NCBI GenBank assembly: GCA_034211175.1
Contig: JAXHUH010000151.1
Location: 1-19,264 of the forward strand
Origin: JAXHUH01 sp034211175
GTDB lineage: Bacteria; Actinomycetota; Acidimicrobiia; Acidimicrobiales; CAIXPF01
Direction: 5' to 3'
DNA: 19,264 nucleotides
The position numbers and the translations under genes are program-made. Positions 7,533-15,002 of this stretch are shown here, piece by piece. The notes below the pieces were generated by a model. It was not told the DNA's origin. It saw only the letters and a list, made by a program, of their open reading frames with translations, and ran no database searches. Within the stretch, counting starts at the first letter, position 1; every line of letters starts with the position of its first letter.

Positions 7533-8491
7533 CGCTTCTTCTTGTCGACGTCGTGACGGTCGTAGGCGTCCACGATCTGCTGGACGATCGGGTGGCGCAC
7601 GACGTCGCGGCTGCCCAGGCGCACGAACGCCAACCCGTCGATGCCGTCGAGCATCTTGTCGAGGCCGTCGAGGCCGCTGCGCCCGCCCGGGACGTCGACC
7701 TGGGTCGTGTCGCCGGTGACGACGGCCCGGGAGCCGAAGCCGATGCGGGTGAGGAACATCTTCATCTGCTCGGGCGTCGTGTTCTGCGCCTCGTCGAGGA
7801 TGATGAAGCTGTGGTTGAGCGTCCGGCCGCGCATGAACGCGAGCGGCGCGACCTCGACCGTGCCCCGGTCGAGCAGGCGCTGCACCCCCTCCGGGTCGCC
7901 CAACATGTCGTGGAGGGCGTCGTAGAGGGGTCGCAGGTACGGGTCGACCTTGGCCATGAGGTCGCCGGGGAGGAAGCCGAGCCGCTCCCCCGCCTCGACC
8001 GCCGGTCGGGTCAGGAGGATCCGCTCGACCTGCTTCTCCTGGAGCGCCTGGACGGCGGCGGCGACCGCCAGCCAGCTCTTGCCGGTGCCGGCGGGGCCGA
8101 GCGCGAACGTGATCACGTTGTTGCGGATGGCGTCCGCGTAGCGCTTCTGGCCGCTCGACTTCGGGCGCACGACGCGGCCGCGGTTCGAGCGGAAGACCTC
8201 GCTGGTCAGCACCTCGGAGGGCCGCTCGTCGACCTTGACCATGTCGATGGCCCGGCGCACCGCACCGACCTCGAGGGACTGGCCCTGCTGGAGGAGCGTG
8301 ATCATCTCCTCGAAGACCTGGGCCGCCCGTTCGCGGTCGGCACCGTCGAGGGTGATCTCGTTGCCGCGGACGTGCACGTTGAGATCGGCGAAGTCGTCCT
8401 CGATGACGCGCAGCAGCTCGTCACGGTGTCCGAGGAGTCCCGCCATCAGGTGGTTGCCGGGAACGAGGATCTTGACCGACGTCTGGGTCAT
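7529..8491 (-). CDS. phoH: PhoH family ATPase (PhoH/PhoL type)
   Basis: This is a cytoplasmic P-loop protein of the PhoH family, possibly an RNA helicase or NTPase linked to YbeY in rRNA handling. The 320-residue product has an N-terminal KH-like region (about 1-90), Walker A G-P-A-G-T-G-K-S at 132-139, and a T-R-P-A-V-E-A-G-E-x-L-G-F-L-P-G block at 161-176. Walker B I-I-L-D-E-A-Q-N is at 230-237 and T-G-D-x-x-Q-x-D at 259-266, all typical. The start is the ATG at 8489-8491, since the family begins there; the longer open frame upstream runs through the divergent gene. It heads a four-gene chain (phoH-ybeY-CNNM-era). No clear -10 was found in the 74-bp divergent gap. Confidence 0.94.
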   Translation of the reverse strand: MTQTSVKILVPGNHLMAGLLGHRDELLRVIEDDFADLNVHVRGNEITLDGADRERAAQVFEEMITLLQQGQSLEVGAVRRAIDMVKVDERPSEVLTSEVFRSNRGRVVRPKSSGQKRYADAIRNNVITFALGPAGTGKSWLAVAAAVQALQEKQVERILLTRPAVEAGERLGFLPGDLMAKVDPYLRPLYDALHDMLGDPEGVQRLLDRGTVEVAPLAFMRGRTLNHSFIILDEAQNTTPEQMKMFLTRIGFGSRAVVTGDTTQVDVPGGRSGLDGLDKMLDGIDGLAFVRLGSRDVVRHPIVQQIVDAYDRHDVDKKKR

Positions 8492-8553
8492 CGGGGCGAG
8501 CGCATGAGGGTTGGCATCGAGTCTTTCACGAGATCGGGTGTTCGGGCGACAGT

Positions 8554-8559
8554 TATCGT
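8554..8559 (+). promoter_or_regulatory. Putative -10 element, leaderless start of the Sm-like gene
   Basis: TATCGT is followed by six bases (CGATCC) and the ATG at 8566. This is the same spacing as at uppS and the PlsY-like gene. It lies in the 74-bp region shared with the divergent phoH. Confidence 0.5.
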
Positions 8560-8565
8560 CGATCC

Positions 8566-9114
8566 ATGGGCGAGCCGACGTTCGACGAACGTGACCTGGC
8601 GAGGGCACGGGCCGACGACGCGATCGCGGGGCGACGACGGGAGCGTTGGCTCCTCGCCCAGGCGGACGAGGAGAGCACGGTCGACGGGTTGGTGGCGAGC
8701 CTCGCCGCCGACGGGCGGGCGTGTCGCCTCGAGCTGAGCAACGGCCGCAGCGCCGCCGGTGTTCCCGACGTGATCGGGCCGGGCTGCGTGCGGGTCCGTG
8801 ATCGGTCGGGCGCGACGACGTTCGTGCGGGCCGATGCCATCGAGGCGGTGCGGACGACCGACACCCACGAGCGACTCGCGACCCCGGACGGCGCTCGCAC
8901 GTCAACGCCGATGACGCTGACGGACGTGCTCGTGGAGCTCGCGGCCGACCGGCCCCGGGTCCGCATCGCGACGGCGGGCGGCACCGTGCTCACGGGCGAG
9001 CTGCGGCGCGCGGGGGCAGAGGCCATCACCCTCGGCGGCGACGGCACGGAGCGCGATCTGATCTACATTCGGCTCGGCTCGGTCCTCGAGGTCTCGTTGA
9101 TGACGTCCGGATAG
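8566..9114 (+). CDS. Hypothetical protein with two Sm-like (SH3-type) barrel repeats
   Basis: This 182-residue protein is not one I recognise by name. After a charged Arg/Asp/Glu helix (about 5-35) come two similar segments, 41-97 and 120-177. Each has L-x-x-L-A-A-D, a strand pair around a Gly turn (L-E-L-S-N-G in the first, R-I-A-T-A-G-G in the second), and a final strand ending [AS]-[IV]-x-x-V. The second copy, with T-A-G-G-T-V-L-T-G-E-L and Y-I-R-L-G-S-V-L-E-V, is reminiscent of Hfq/LSm or other small beta-barrels. I infer a tandem-barrel protein, perhaps nucleic-acid binding. It starts 74 bp from phoH on the other strand, and its last 52 bases overlap the HTH gene tail to tail. Confidence 0.75.
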   Translation: MGEPTFDERDLARARADDAIAGRRRERWLLAQADEESTVDGLVASLAADGRACRLELSNGRSAAGVPDVIGPGCVRVRDRSGATTFVRADAIEAVRTTDTHERLATPDGARTSTPMTLTDVLVELAADRPRVRIATAGGTVLTGELRRAGAEAITLGGDGTERDLIYIRLGSVLEVSLMTSG

Positions 9115-9320
9115 AGGTGCTCGAGGCTACCCGGCTCGATCCGGCACGACTCGATGAACGAGTCGACCTCGTCTTCCTTCAAGCGGATGACACGACCGAA
9201 CCGGTAGGCCGGGAGCTGGCCCTCGTCGATGAAGCGGTAGAGCGTTCGTGGGGTGATGCCGAGGCGGCGGGCGGACTCCGCCGTGCTGAGCCAGCGGATC
9301 TCGGACGACGACGACGTCAT
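9063..9320 (-). CDS. Small excisionase-type helix-turn-helix DNA-binding protein
   Basis: This is an 85-residue DNA-binding protein of the HTH_17/excisionase (MerR-like winged helix) group. The recognisable core is W-L-S-T-A-E-S-A-R-R-L-G at 9-20, then T-P-R-T-L-Y-R-F-I-D-E-G-Q-L-P at 23-37, Y-R-F-G-R-V-I-R at 39-46 and E-D-E-V-D-S-F-I at 48-55. A tail at 58-72 contains E-P-G-S-L-E-H-L-Y-P-D. Proteins of this kind in actinobacteria are usually chromosomal regulators (BldC-like) rather than phage excisionases, and no integrase is nearby. The ATG at 9318-9320 follows a TATAGGGT element. The last ~17 codons overlap the 3' end of the Sm-like gene on the other strand. Its target is unknown; the adjacent SAF/CpaB promoter region is a candidate. 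Confidence 0.88.
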   Translation of the reverse strand: MTSSSSEIRWLSTAESARRLGITPRTLYRFIDEGQLPAYRFGRVIRLKEDEVDSFIESCRIEPGSLEHLYPDVINETSRTEPSRM

Positions 9321-9329
9321 AGGATCACC

Positions 9330-9337
9330 ACCCTATA
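9330..9337 (-). promoter_or_regulatory. Putative -10 element of the HTH gene
   Basis: On the minus strand TATAGGGT lies nine bases before the ATG of the HTH gene. Either TATAGG or TAGGGT could serve as the -10, which would give a leaderless or very short-leader mRNA. The surrounding 9321-9401 segment is noticeably more AT-rich than the genes and contains several TTCGA/TCGAA words. Confidence 0.4.
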
Positions 9338-9401
9338 CGGCCTCTCGAAGCTTTTCGATACGTTCGACCCGATCTGTCGGAACGAACAGAAAAGTACTGA
9401 C

Positions 9402-10223
9402 ATGCACCGAGGGACCGCCGCAACCGTCCACTCCGTCGCGCCTGCCGATCCTCAGGATCGGCGCCGCGTCCGTCCACCCCGCCGGGCACTACCCGGCGGC
9501 CGCGCCGTGATCGGCGGGCTGTTGGTCATGGGCGCCGCGATCGGCACGTTCGCCCTGGCCACCAGGGACACGGCCGCCGCGACCGTCGCCTACGTCGTCG
9601 CCGGCGACGACATCCCGGCCGGAACGCCCTTCGACGGCGTCCGCGTCCGCTTCGTGGAGCTCGACCTCCCCGACGACGCCGCCGGGGGCCTCATCCATGA
9701 CGCCGACGCGCTCGTCGGCGCCGTCGCCACCGCCGAGATCCCCGAGGGCACGCTCATCACCGAGGCCGTCGTCGGCTCGACGCCGGGCGGCGTCGACGCG
9801 GGCTCGGTCCGCGAGGTCGCGCTGCAGCTCGACCGGGCCGGTGCGCTCGCCGGCCAGCTCCGCGCCGGTGACCTGGTCGACGTCCTCTCGACCAGCGGGA
9901 CCGGCGCCTCCGCCCGCACCGACGTCGTCGTCCGGGGCGCCACCGTCGTCGCGATCGATGACAACGGCGACTCCATCGCCTCGGCCGGCAACGTGGTCGT
10001 CCGCCTGGCACTCGCCGACGGGCCCGACGTGCTCGCCGCGGTCCACGCGGCCGAGGCCGCGAGCGCCACGCTGGTCCGCAGCACCCACGCCACGGACGAG
10101 CTGCCCGAGAGCTACCGGCTGCCCACCACGCCGCCGGACGCCGCCGGCAACGCCGACGACACCGGCGACGACGGCGACGGCACGACCGGCGGCGTCATCG
10201 TCGTCGACGGGACGGGGGCCTGA
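9402..10223 (+). CDS. SAF-domain protein, CpaB/RcpC-like (Flp pilus assembly type)
   Basis: This 273-residue protein has a basic N-terminus, one membrane segment at about 36-54, and a SAF domain at about 62-125 with A-G-D-D-I-P-A-G-T at 67-75 and E-I-P-E-G-T-L-I at 112-119. An RcpC/CpaB-like domain covers about 134-205, including A-G-D-L-V-D-V-L at 155-162. The tail is acidic and Gly/Asp/Thr-rich. CpaB in Tad/Flp systems is a periplasmic assembly factor. The open frame extends back to 9117, but that part lies inside the HTH gene; the ATG at 9402 is chosen, with only a weak AG-rich region upstream. The next gene begins 2 nt after the stop, so the two are probably co-translated. Confidence 0.85.
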   Translation: MHRGTAATVHSVAPADPQDRRRVRPPRRALPGGRAVIGGLLVMGAAIGTFALATRDTAAATVAYVVAGDDIPAGTPFDGVRVRFVELDLPDDAAGGLIHDADALVGAVATAEIPEGTLITEAVVGSTPGGVDAGSVREVALQLDRAGALAGQLRAGDLVDVLSTSGTGASARTDVVVRGATVVAIDDNGDSIASAGNVVVRLALADGPDVLAAVHAAEAASATLVRSTHATDELPESYRLPTTPPDAAGNADDTGDDGDGTTGGVIVVDGTGA

Positions 10224-10225
10224 TC

Positions 10226-11512
10226 ATGGCGAACGAACGCTGGTCCGTCCTGGCCCTGGCCCATCCCCGCTCCCCGTGGTGCGCCGCGCTCGGCCGCTGG
10301 TCGACCTCGGCCGCCATCCCGGTCGAGCTCGTCCGCTGCGTGTCCGCCACCGAGGTGCGCGCCCGCCTCGCCTCCGGCGTCCGGTCCTCGGCCCTCGTCG
10401 TCGACGCCGGCGTCGTCGGCCTCGACCGCGACCTCGTCGACGCAGCCCGCGAGGTCGGCTGCACCACCCTCGTCGTCGAGGACCACACCGTCTCCCGCGA
10501 CCTCGCCAGCCTCGGCGCGGCCGGGTCGCTCCCCGGTGACTTCGGGCGCGACGACCTGCTCGCCATCCTGTCGGCCCACGCCGCCCCGGTCGCCGCCGGC
10601 GGCGAGCTGCCCGGACCGGTCGCCGCCGCGTCGTCCGAGCCGGGCGGCGACGGCCGGCTCGTCGCGGTGTGCGGCCCCGGGGGCACCGGGTCGTCGGTCG
10701 TGGCCATGGCGTTGACGCAGCGCCTCGCCGCCGGCACCGGGCCCGGCTCGGTCGTCCTCGCCGACCTGGCGCTCCACGCCGACCTCGCCATGTTGTGCGG
10801 GGCGGGCGACGTGATGCCGGCGCTGCCCGAGCTCGTCGAGGCGTTCCGCCACACCACACCGACCGACGCCGAGATCCGCGACGTCACCTTCGCCGTCGAC
10901 GCGGCGAACCACGATCTGCTGCTCGGCCTGCGCCGCCACCGCGACTGGGCGGCGCTGCGCCCCCGGGCCGTGTCCGCAGCGGTCGGCGGGCTGCGTCGGG
11001 CCTACGGCTGGGTCGTCGCCGACACCGATGCCGACGTCGAGGGTGAGGCCGAGTGCGGCTCGGTCGAGGTCGAGGAGCGCAACGTCCTGGCCCGCTCGGC
11101 CGTCCTCGCCGCCGACGCCGTCGTGGTCGTCGGCGGTGCCGACACCAAGGGCGTCCACGCACTCGTGCGGTGCGTCGCCGAGCTCGCCGGCGCGGGCGTG
11201 GCGGCCGATCGGATCGTGCCGGTGTGCAACCGGGCGCCCCGCTCCCCCCGCCAGCGCGCCGAGGTGACCGCGGCGGTCGGCTCGCTGACCCGGGCCGTCG
11301 GCGGCGGCCTGTGCGCCCCCGTCTTCCTCCCGGACAAGCGGTCGGTCGAGGCCGCGCTGCGCGACGGCGCCCGCCTGCCGACCGCCATCGGCGACCCGGT
11401 GCACCGGGCGGTCGAGGCGGTCATCGCCCGGGCCGCCAGCACCCCGACGGGCACCGACGAGCCGGTCCCGATCGCCGCCGGCTCCCTCGGCGCCTGGGCC
11501 GACGTAGGCTGA
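10226..11512 (+). CDS. CpaE/TadZ-like protein with degenerate Walker A
   Basis: This 428-residue protein is arranged like CpaE/TadZ, the MinD-family ATPase that places Tad pilus machinery. An N-terminal receiver-like half (about 1-120) is followed by a ParA/MinD-like half from about 143, with beta strand L-V-A-V-C-G, a loop, and V-L-A-D-L-A-L-H-A-D-L-A at 177-188. The loop reads G-P-G-G-T-G-S-S (150-157) where the deviant Walker A should be K-G-G-x-G-K-[ST]. Both lysines are missing, so canonical ATP hydrolysis is unlikely. It follows the CpaB-like gene by 2 nt. No cpaF, tadB/C or pilin gene follows in the window, only a small membrane protein, so this looks like a reduced or repurposed module. 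Confidence 0.8.
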   Translation: MANERWSVLALAHPRSPWCAALGRWSTSAAIPVELVRCVSATEVRARLASGVRSSALVVDAGVVGLDRDLVDAAREVGCTTLVVEDHTVSRDLASLGAAGSLPGDFGRDDLLAILSAHAAPVAAGGELPGPVAAASSEPGGDGRLVAVCGPGGTGSSVVAMALTQRLAAGTGPGSVVLADLALHADLAMLCGAGDVMPALPELVEAFRHTTPTDAEIRDVTFAVDAANHDLLLGLRRHRDWAALRPRAVSAAVGGLRRAYGWVVADTDADVEGEAECGSVEVEERNVLARSAVLAADAVVVVGGADTKGVHALVRCVAELAGAGVAADRIVPVCNRAPRSPRQRAEVTAAVGSLTRAVGGGLCAPVFLPDKRSVEAALRDGARLPTAIGDPVHRAVEAVIARAASTPTGTDEPVPIAAGSLGAWADVG

Positions 11513-11550
11513 GCGGCCGAGACGGCCAGCTGATCATCGGAGCCGGGAAC

Positions 11551-11766
11551 ATGAGCGAACGGCGTGGGATCGGGTACGTGCTGGTCATCGGCCCGCTCCT
11601 CGTGGTGACGATCGCGGTCCTCTCGGCGGTTCTGTCGCTCGTCGTCCCGCCACTCGCCGCGTTCGTCGGCGCCTTCGTCGCCACGCTCCTCGGCGCGGCG
11701 GCAGGTGCCGACGTCATGCGACGGAAGGCGGCCCGCATCGGCGCCCGGCCGCAGGATCGCCGCTGA
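11551..11766 (+). CDS. Small two-helix membrane protein of unknown function
   Basis: This 71-residue protein starts at the ATG at 11551, eight bases after a GGAG sequence (11539-11542). It has two hydrophobic segments (about 8-31 and 34-53) separated by a V-P-P turn, and a basic tail (R-R-K-A-A-R-I-G-A-R). The basic ends suggest both termini are cytoplasmic. It lies 38 bp after the CpaE-like gene and could belong to the same transcript; a TAGGCT sequence at 11505-11510, inside the end of that gene, could alternatively be a promoter. It converges on the spermidine-synthase-like gene with 12 bp between stop codons and no hairpin. Confidence 0.7.
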   Translation: MSERRGIGYVLVIGPLLVVTIAVLSAVLSLVVPPLAAFVGAFVATLLGAAAGADVMRRKAARIGARPQDRR

Positions 11767-11778
11767 ACTACCCGGCGC

Positions 11779-13260
11779 TCAGCCGGTGCGCTGGGTGAGC
11801 CACTGGTCGACCGGCGCGAAGTCGTCGGTCAGGACCTCGGGCTCACCCATCCACGCCCGGGCCTCGTCGTCGACGAGGGCGCCGGTGCCGGCGGGCAGCT
11901 CGGCCGCACCGGTCGGGATCGGGAGCTCGTCGAGCGCGTCGAGCGGCCGGTCGGAGGCGACGAGCACCGAGTTGCCCCCGCCGGTGCCGTCGCGCAGCTC
12001 GGCGTCGCCGATCACGGCGACGTGCTCGAAGACCGCGTCGAACGTCGCCATCTCGGCCCGGAGGAACCGCAGCGGCGGGTGGTCGATGATGTTGGCGATG
12101 TAGACGCCGTCGTCGCGCAGGACCCGGTGGACCTCCTCCACGAGCTCGCGCGTCGTGAGGTGCCACGGCACGGCGATGCCGCCGAAGGCGTCGCCGATGG
12201 CGAGGTCGGCCGAGTCGTCGTCGAGGCCGGCGATGCTCACCCGGGCGTCGCCGGTGATGGCCTGCAGATCGTCGCTCGTCTCCAGCCCGAGCTCGTCCTC
12301 GACCAGCTCGACGAGCTGCTCGTCGAGCTCGAGGACCACGCTCGTCGAGCCGGGGCGGGTCTCCTCGAGCCATCGGGGCATCGTGAACCCACCGCCACCG
12401 AGGTGGACGGCGTCGACGGGCTCGTCGCCCGGCAGGAGCGCGTCGATCGCCGAGCCGAACCAACGGATGTAGCGGAACTCGAGGTGGGTGGGGTCGTCGA
12501 GGTCGACGTAGCTGTGGCGCAGCGTGTCGAGGCGCAGCACCCGGCCGCCCTCGCGCTCCTCGTCGACCTCGACGCTGGCGCAGTAGTAGGCGGTCTGGAC
12601 GTCGCACTCGGGCGGCAGGCCGACCTGGAGCCCGACGGCGACGATCGCGAGGCCCACCGCGCCGCCGAGCGGGCCGCGCTCGGCGCGTCGCAGCCAGATC
12701 GCCATCGCCACGCCGCCGATCACGAGGGCGATGCCCGAGCCGACGACGATCGCGGGCACCGGCATCGTCGTGACCAGCACGAAGCCGGTGGCGAACACGC
12801 CGGCGAGCGATCCGGCGGTGCCGATGGCCGAGAGCCGCCCGACCACCGTGCCGGTGACCGCGAGGTCGTGGAGCTGGGTGCGGACCGCCACCGGTGAGAC
12901 GGCCGACAGGACCGCGGACGGCGCGAAGAACGCCAGCACCGTCAGGATGACGAGCGACTCGGTGCTCCCGTTGCGGATGCCCGGACCGAGCACCCGCACG
13001 ACCGGGAGCGAGGCGACGACCAGCGCGCCGCCCACCGCGAGCAGCGGCCCCAGGAGTCGTTCGGGGCCGTAGCGGTCGGCGGCGCGGCCGCCGACCCAGG
13101 TGCCGAGGCTGATGCCGGCGAGGACGACACCGATGATCGCGGTGAACGTCTCGAGGGTGACACCGACGTAGGGCGCGACGAGGCGGCCGGCCAACGTCTC
13201 GAGGACGAGCACCGCGCCGGACGAGGCGAAGACGACGACGCTGGCCACCGACGGTGGCAC
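11779..13260 (-). CDS. Membrane-fused spermidine-synthase-like protein
   Basis: This 493-residue protein joins an N-terminal multi-helix membrane region (about 7-215, roughly seven to eight segments) to a Rossmann methyltransferase-like domain typical of polyamine aminopropyltransferases (about 235-460). The domain has D-A-V-H-L-G-G-G-G-F-T at 283-293, V-L-E-L-D-E at 309-314, G-D-A-R at 337-340 and G-D-A-F-G-G-I-A-V-P-W-H-L-T-T at 356-370. Soluble spermidine synthases have G-G-G-D-G in the first motif; here the Asp is Gly, so substrate use is uncertain. It is often annotated as 'fused MFS/spermidine synthase'. The start is given as GTG at 13258-13260 without a clear ribosome site; an alternative start a few codons in is possible. 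Confidence 0.88.
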   Translation of the reverse strand: MPPSVASVVVFASSGAVLVLETLAGRLVAPYVGVTLETFTAIIGVVLAGISLGTWVGGRAADRYGPERLLGPLLAVGGALVVASLPVVRVLGPGIRNGSTESLVILTVLAFFAPSAVLSAVSPVAVRTQLHDLAVTGTVVGRLSAIGTAGSLAGVFATGFVLVTTMPVPAIVVGSGIALVIGGVAMAIWLRRAERGPLGGAVGLAIVAVGLQVGLPPECDVQTAYYCASVEVDEEREGGRVLRLDTLRHSYVDLDDPTHLEFRYIRWFGSAIDALLPGDEPVDAVHLGGGGFTMPRWLEETRPGSTSVVLELDEQLVELVEDELGLETSDDLQAITGDARVSIAGLDDDSADLAIGDAFGGIAVPWHLTTRELVEEVHRVLRDDGVYIANIIDHPPLRFLRAEMATFDAVFEHVAVIGDAELRDGTGGGNSVLVASDRPLDALDELPIPTGAAELPAGTGALVDDEARAWMGEPEVLTDDFAPVDQWLTQRTG

Positions 13261-13326
13261 GACGGTCTCGGTTGAGGGGGGATCGTGAGAGGCGACCAGC
13301 GGAGGGTAGTAGGCGCCCCCGCCCTA

Positions 13327-13362
13327 CCCGAACCACCAACCGCTCCCCGGGCGGTGGTCGGG
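13327..13362 (-). terminator. Possible imperfect hairpin after the photolyase gene
   Basis: CCCGA+CCACC (13327-13331, 13333-13337) can pair with GGTGG+TCGGG (13353-13362) around a one-base bulge and a 15-base loop. It directly follows the photolyase stop codon. The remaining 66 bases up to the next gene contain a minus-strand TACCCT that could be a -10 for the spermidine-synthase-like gene. Confidence 0.35.
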
Positions 13363-14844
13363 TCAGAGGCGACCGGCGGCGAGGAGGTCGACGACCTCGG
13401 CGGCGCGGGAGCGGACGTCGTCGAAGTCGGACAGGCGGTCGAGGTTGCCGAGCACCGGGCCCATGCGGGCGTTGGCGGCCAGCACCTCGCGGTGGCGGGC
13501 GAGGAAGTCCCAGTACAGCGTGGTGAACGGGCACGCGTCGTCGCCGGTGCGGGCCTTCGGGTCGTAGCGGCAGTCGCCGCAGTAGTCGCTCATCCGGTTC
13601 ACGTAGTTGCCGCCCGAGACGTACGGCTTGGTCGACATGCGGCCGCCGTCGGCCCACAGGCCCATGCCGACGACGTTGGGGATCATCACCCACTCGGCAC
13701 CGTCGACGAACCCGGTGCGCATCCACCGCACCAGCTCACCGGGTGCGATCCCGGCGAGGTTGGTCAGGTTGGCCAGGATCATCAGCCGTTGGATGTGGTG
13801 GACCCAGCCCCGTTCGTGCACGCCGCCGACGGCATCGTCCACACAGCGCATGTCGGTGGCCGGCGGATCGGAGAACACCGGCGGCAGCGGCCGGTCGTGA
13901 CCGAGCACGTTCTCCTCGGCGTGGTCCTCCCACAGCCAGTAGAGGCCCCACACGTACTCCCGCCAGCCGATCACCTGGCGGATGAACCCCTCCGCCGAGT
14001 TGATCGGCACGTCGCCGTCCCGGTAGGCGACCTCGACCCGGTCGCACACCTCGTCCGGGAGCAGCAGGCCGAGGTTGAGGTAGGGGCTGAGCATCGAGTG
14101 GGCCAGGTGCCAGCTCCGGGTGGTCATGGCGTCCTCGTGGGGCCCGAACGCCGGGAGGACCTCGTCGACGAAGTGGCCCAGGCGGCTGAGCGCTGCGCGC
14201 CGGCTCGTCGCCCACCAGCCGACCGGGTCGGCGCCCCAGGCGTTGACCGGCAGCCCGGCCAGGACGTCGTCGTCGAGCTCGTCGAGCCGGCTCGTCTCCG
14301 GCTCGGGCCACGACCCGTCCGACGGCGGCGGCTCGCGGTTGTCGGCGTCGTGGTTCCAGCGGCCAGTCACCGGCTGGTCGCCGTCCATCAGGTAGCCGAG
14401 GCGGCGGCGCTGCCACCGGTAGAAGTCCTCCATCCGGAGGCTGCGCTGGTCGGCGGCCCAGTCGGCGAAGTCGTCGCGGTGGCAGAGGAACTGGTTCGAC
14501 CGCACCAGCTCGACGCCGGCGTCGCGCATCCGGCGCTCCATGCGCCGCGACGTCGGCTCGGTGGCGATGACGGTCTCGGGACGGCGCTCGCGCCGGTGGG
14601 CGTCGAGGCCGTCGCGGAACGTCGCGGCGCGTCGCAGGTCGACCTCGAACCCGGCGTCGCGCAGCTCCTCGGCGAACCGTCGCATCGCCGCGACGACGAG
14701 GTGGAGGCGCTGACGGTGGTACGGCCCGGCGGCCAGCGCGTGCTCGGACTCGACGAGCAGCACCGTGGTGTCGCCGGGTGATGCGTCGGCCAGCGCGCCG
14801 ATCCGGCGGTTCAGCTGGTCCCCGGTGACCCACACGGTGCGCAT
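13363..14844 (-). CDS. Fe-S cryptochrome/(6-4)-type photolyase (FeS-BCP family)
   Basis: This 493-residue flavoprotein belongs to the deoxyribodipyrimidine photolyase-related (DPRP, PhrB/CryB) group, whose characterised members repair (6-4) photoproducts with FAD, a lumazine antenna and a 4Fe-4S cluster. Four cysteines at C334, C422, C425 and C438 have spacings of 88, 3 and 13. From memory, these match the cluster ligands of Agrobacterium PhrB (350, 438, 441, 454). FAD-domain signatures include W-H-L-A-H-S-x-L-S-P-Y-L-N-L-G-L-L at 245-261, F-I-R-Q-V-I-G-W-R-E-Y at 287-297 and P-N-V-V-G-M-G at 389-395. The ATG at 14842-14844 is chosen because GGGAGG sits five bases upstream; the open frame continues to 15000 but lacks homology. 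It diverges from a YrhK-like gene. Confidence 0.93.
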   Translation of the reverse strand: MRTVWVTGDQLNRRIGALADASPGDTTVLLVESEHALAAGPYHRQRLHLVVAAMRRFAEELRDAGFEVDLRRAATFRDGLDAHRRERRPETVIATEPTSRRMERRMRDAGVELVRSNQFLCHRDDFADWAADQRSLRMEDFYRWQRRRLGYLMDGDQPVTGRWNHDADNREPPPSDGSWPEPETSRLDELDDDVLAGLPVNAWGADPVGWWATSRRAALSRLGHFVDEVLPAFGPHEDAMTTRSWHLAHSMLSPYLNLGLLLPDEVCDRVEVAYRDGDVPINSAEGFIRQVIGWREYVWGLYWLWEDHAEENVLGHDRPLPPVFSDPPATDMRCVDDAVGGVHERGWVHHIQRLMILANLTNLAGIAPGELVRWMRTGFVDGAEWVMIPNVVGMGLWADGGRMSTKPYVSGGNYVNRMSDYCGDCRYDPKARTGDDACPFTTLYWDFLARHREVLAANARMGPVLGNLDRLSDFDDVRSRAAEVVDLLAAGRL

Positions 14845-15002
14845 CGCGTCCTCCCGTCGCCGCGGACGACCCGGGACGTACGACCCGACCCGGTCCCGCG
14901 TCGGCCGTCCGGCGTGCCCACCCTCGCACGTGACGAAACGCGACGCCGTGACCTGCAAGGCTGGCGAACGCCGCCCGCGCCGTGGTCCGGAGGTCATCAC
15001 CC

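Noticed and set aside
5713..7719. Plus-strand open frame (668 codons) across CNNM, ybeY and phoH
   Set aside because: It runs antisense through three well-identified genes and has no recognisable motif or ribosome site.
9063..9320. Excisionase-like protein as a sign of a prophage or integrative element
   Set aside because: No integrase, att-like repeat or phage gene is nearby. The tail is typical of chromosomal actinobacterial HTH proteins.
9341..9367. TTCGA/TCGAA words as a LexA (SOS) box
   Set aside because: The half-sites do not fit the CGAAC-N4-GTTCG spacing; only one half matches.
11843..13726. Second minus-strand frame (627 codons) across the spermidine-synthase-like gene
   Set aside because: Arg/Pro/Gly-rich out-of-frame translation of the real gene and its neighbour.
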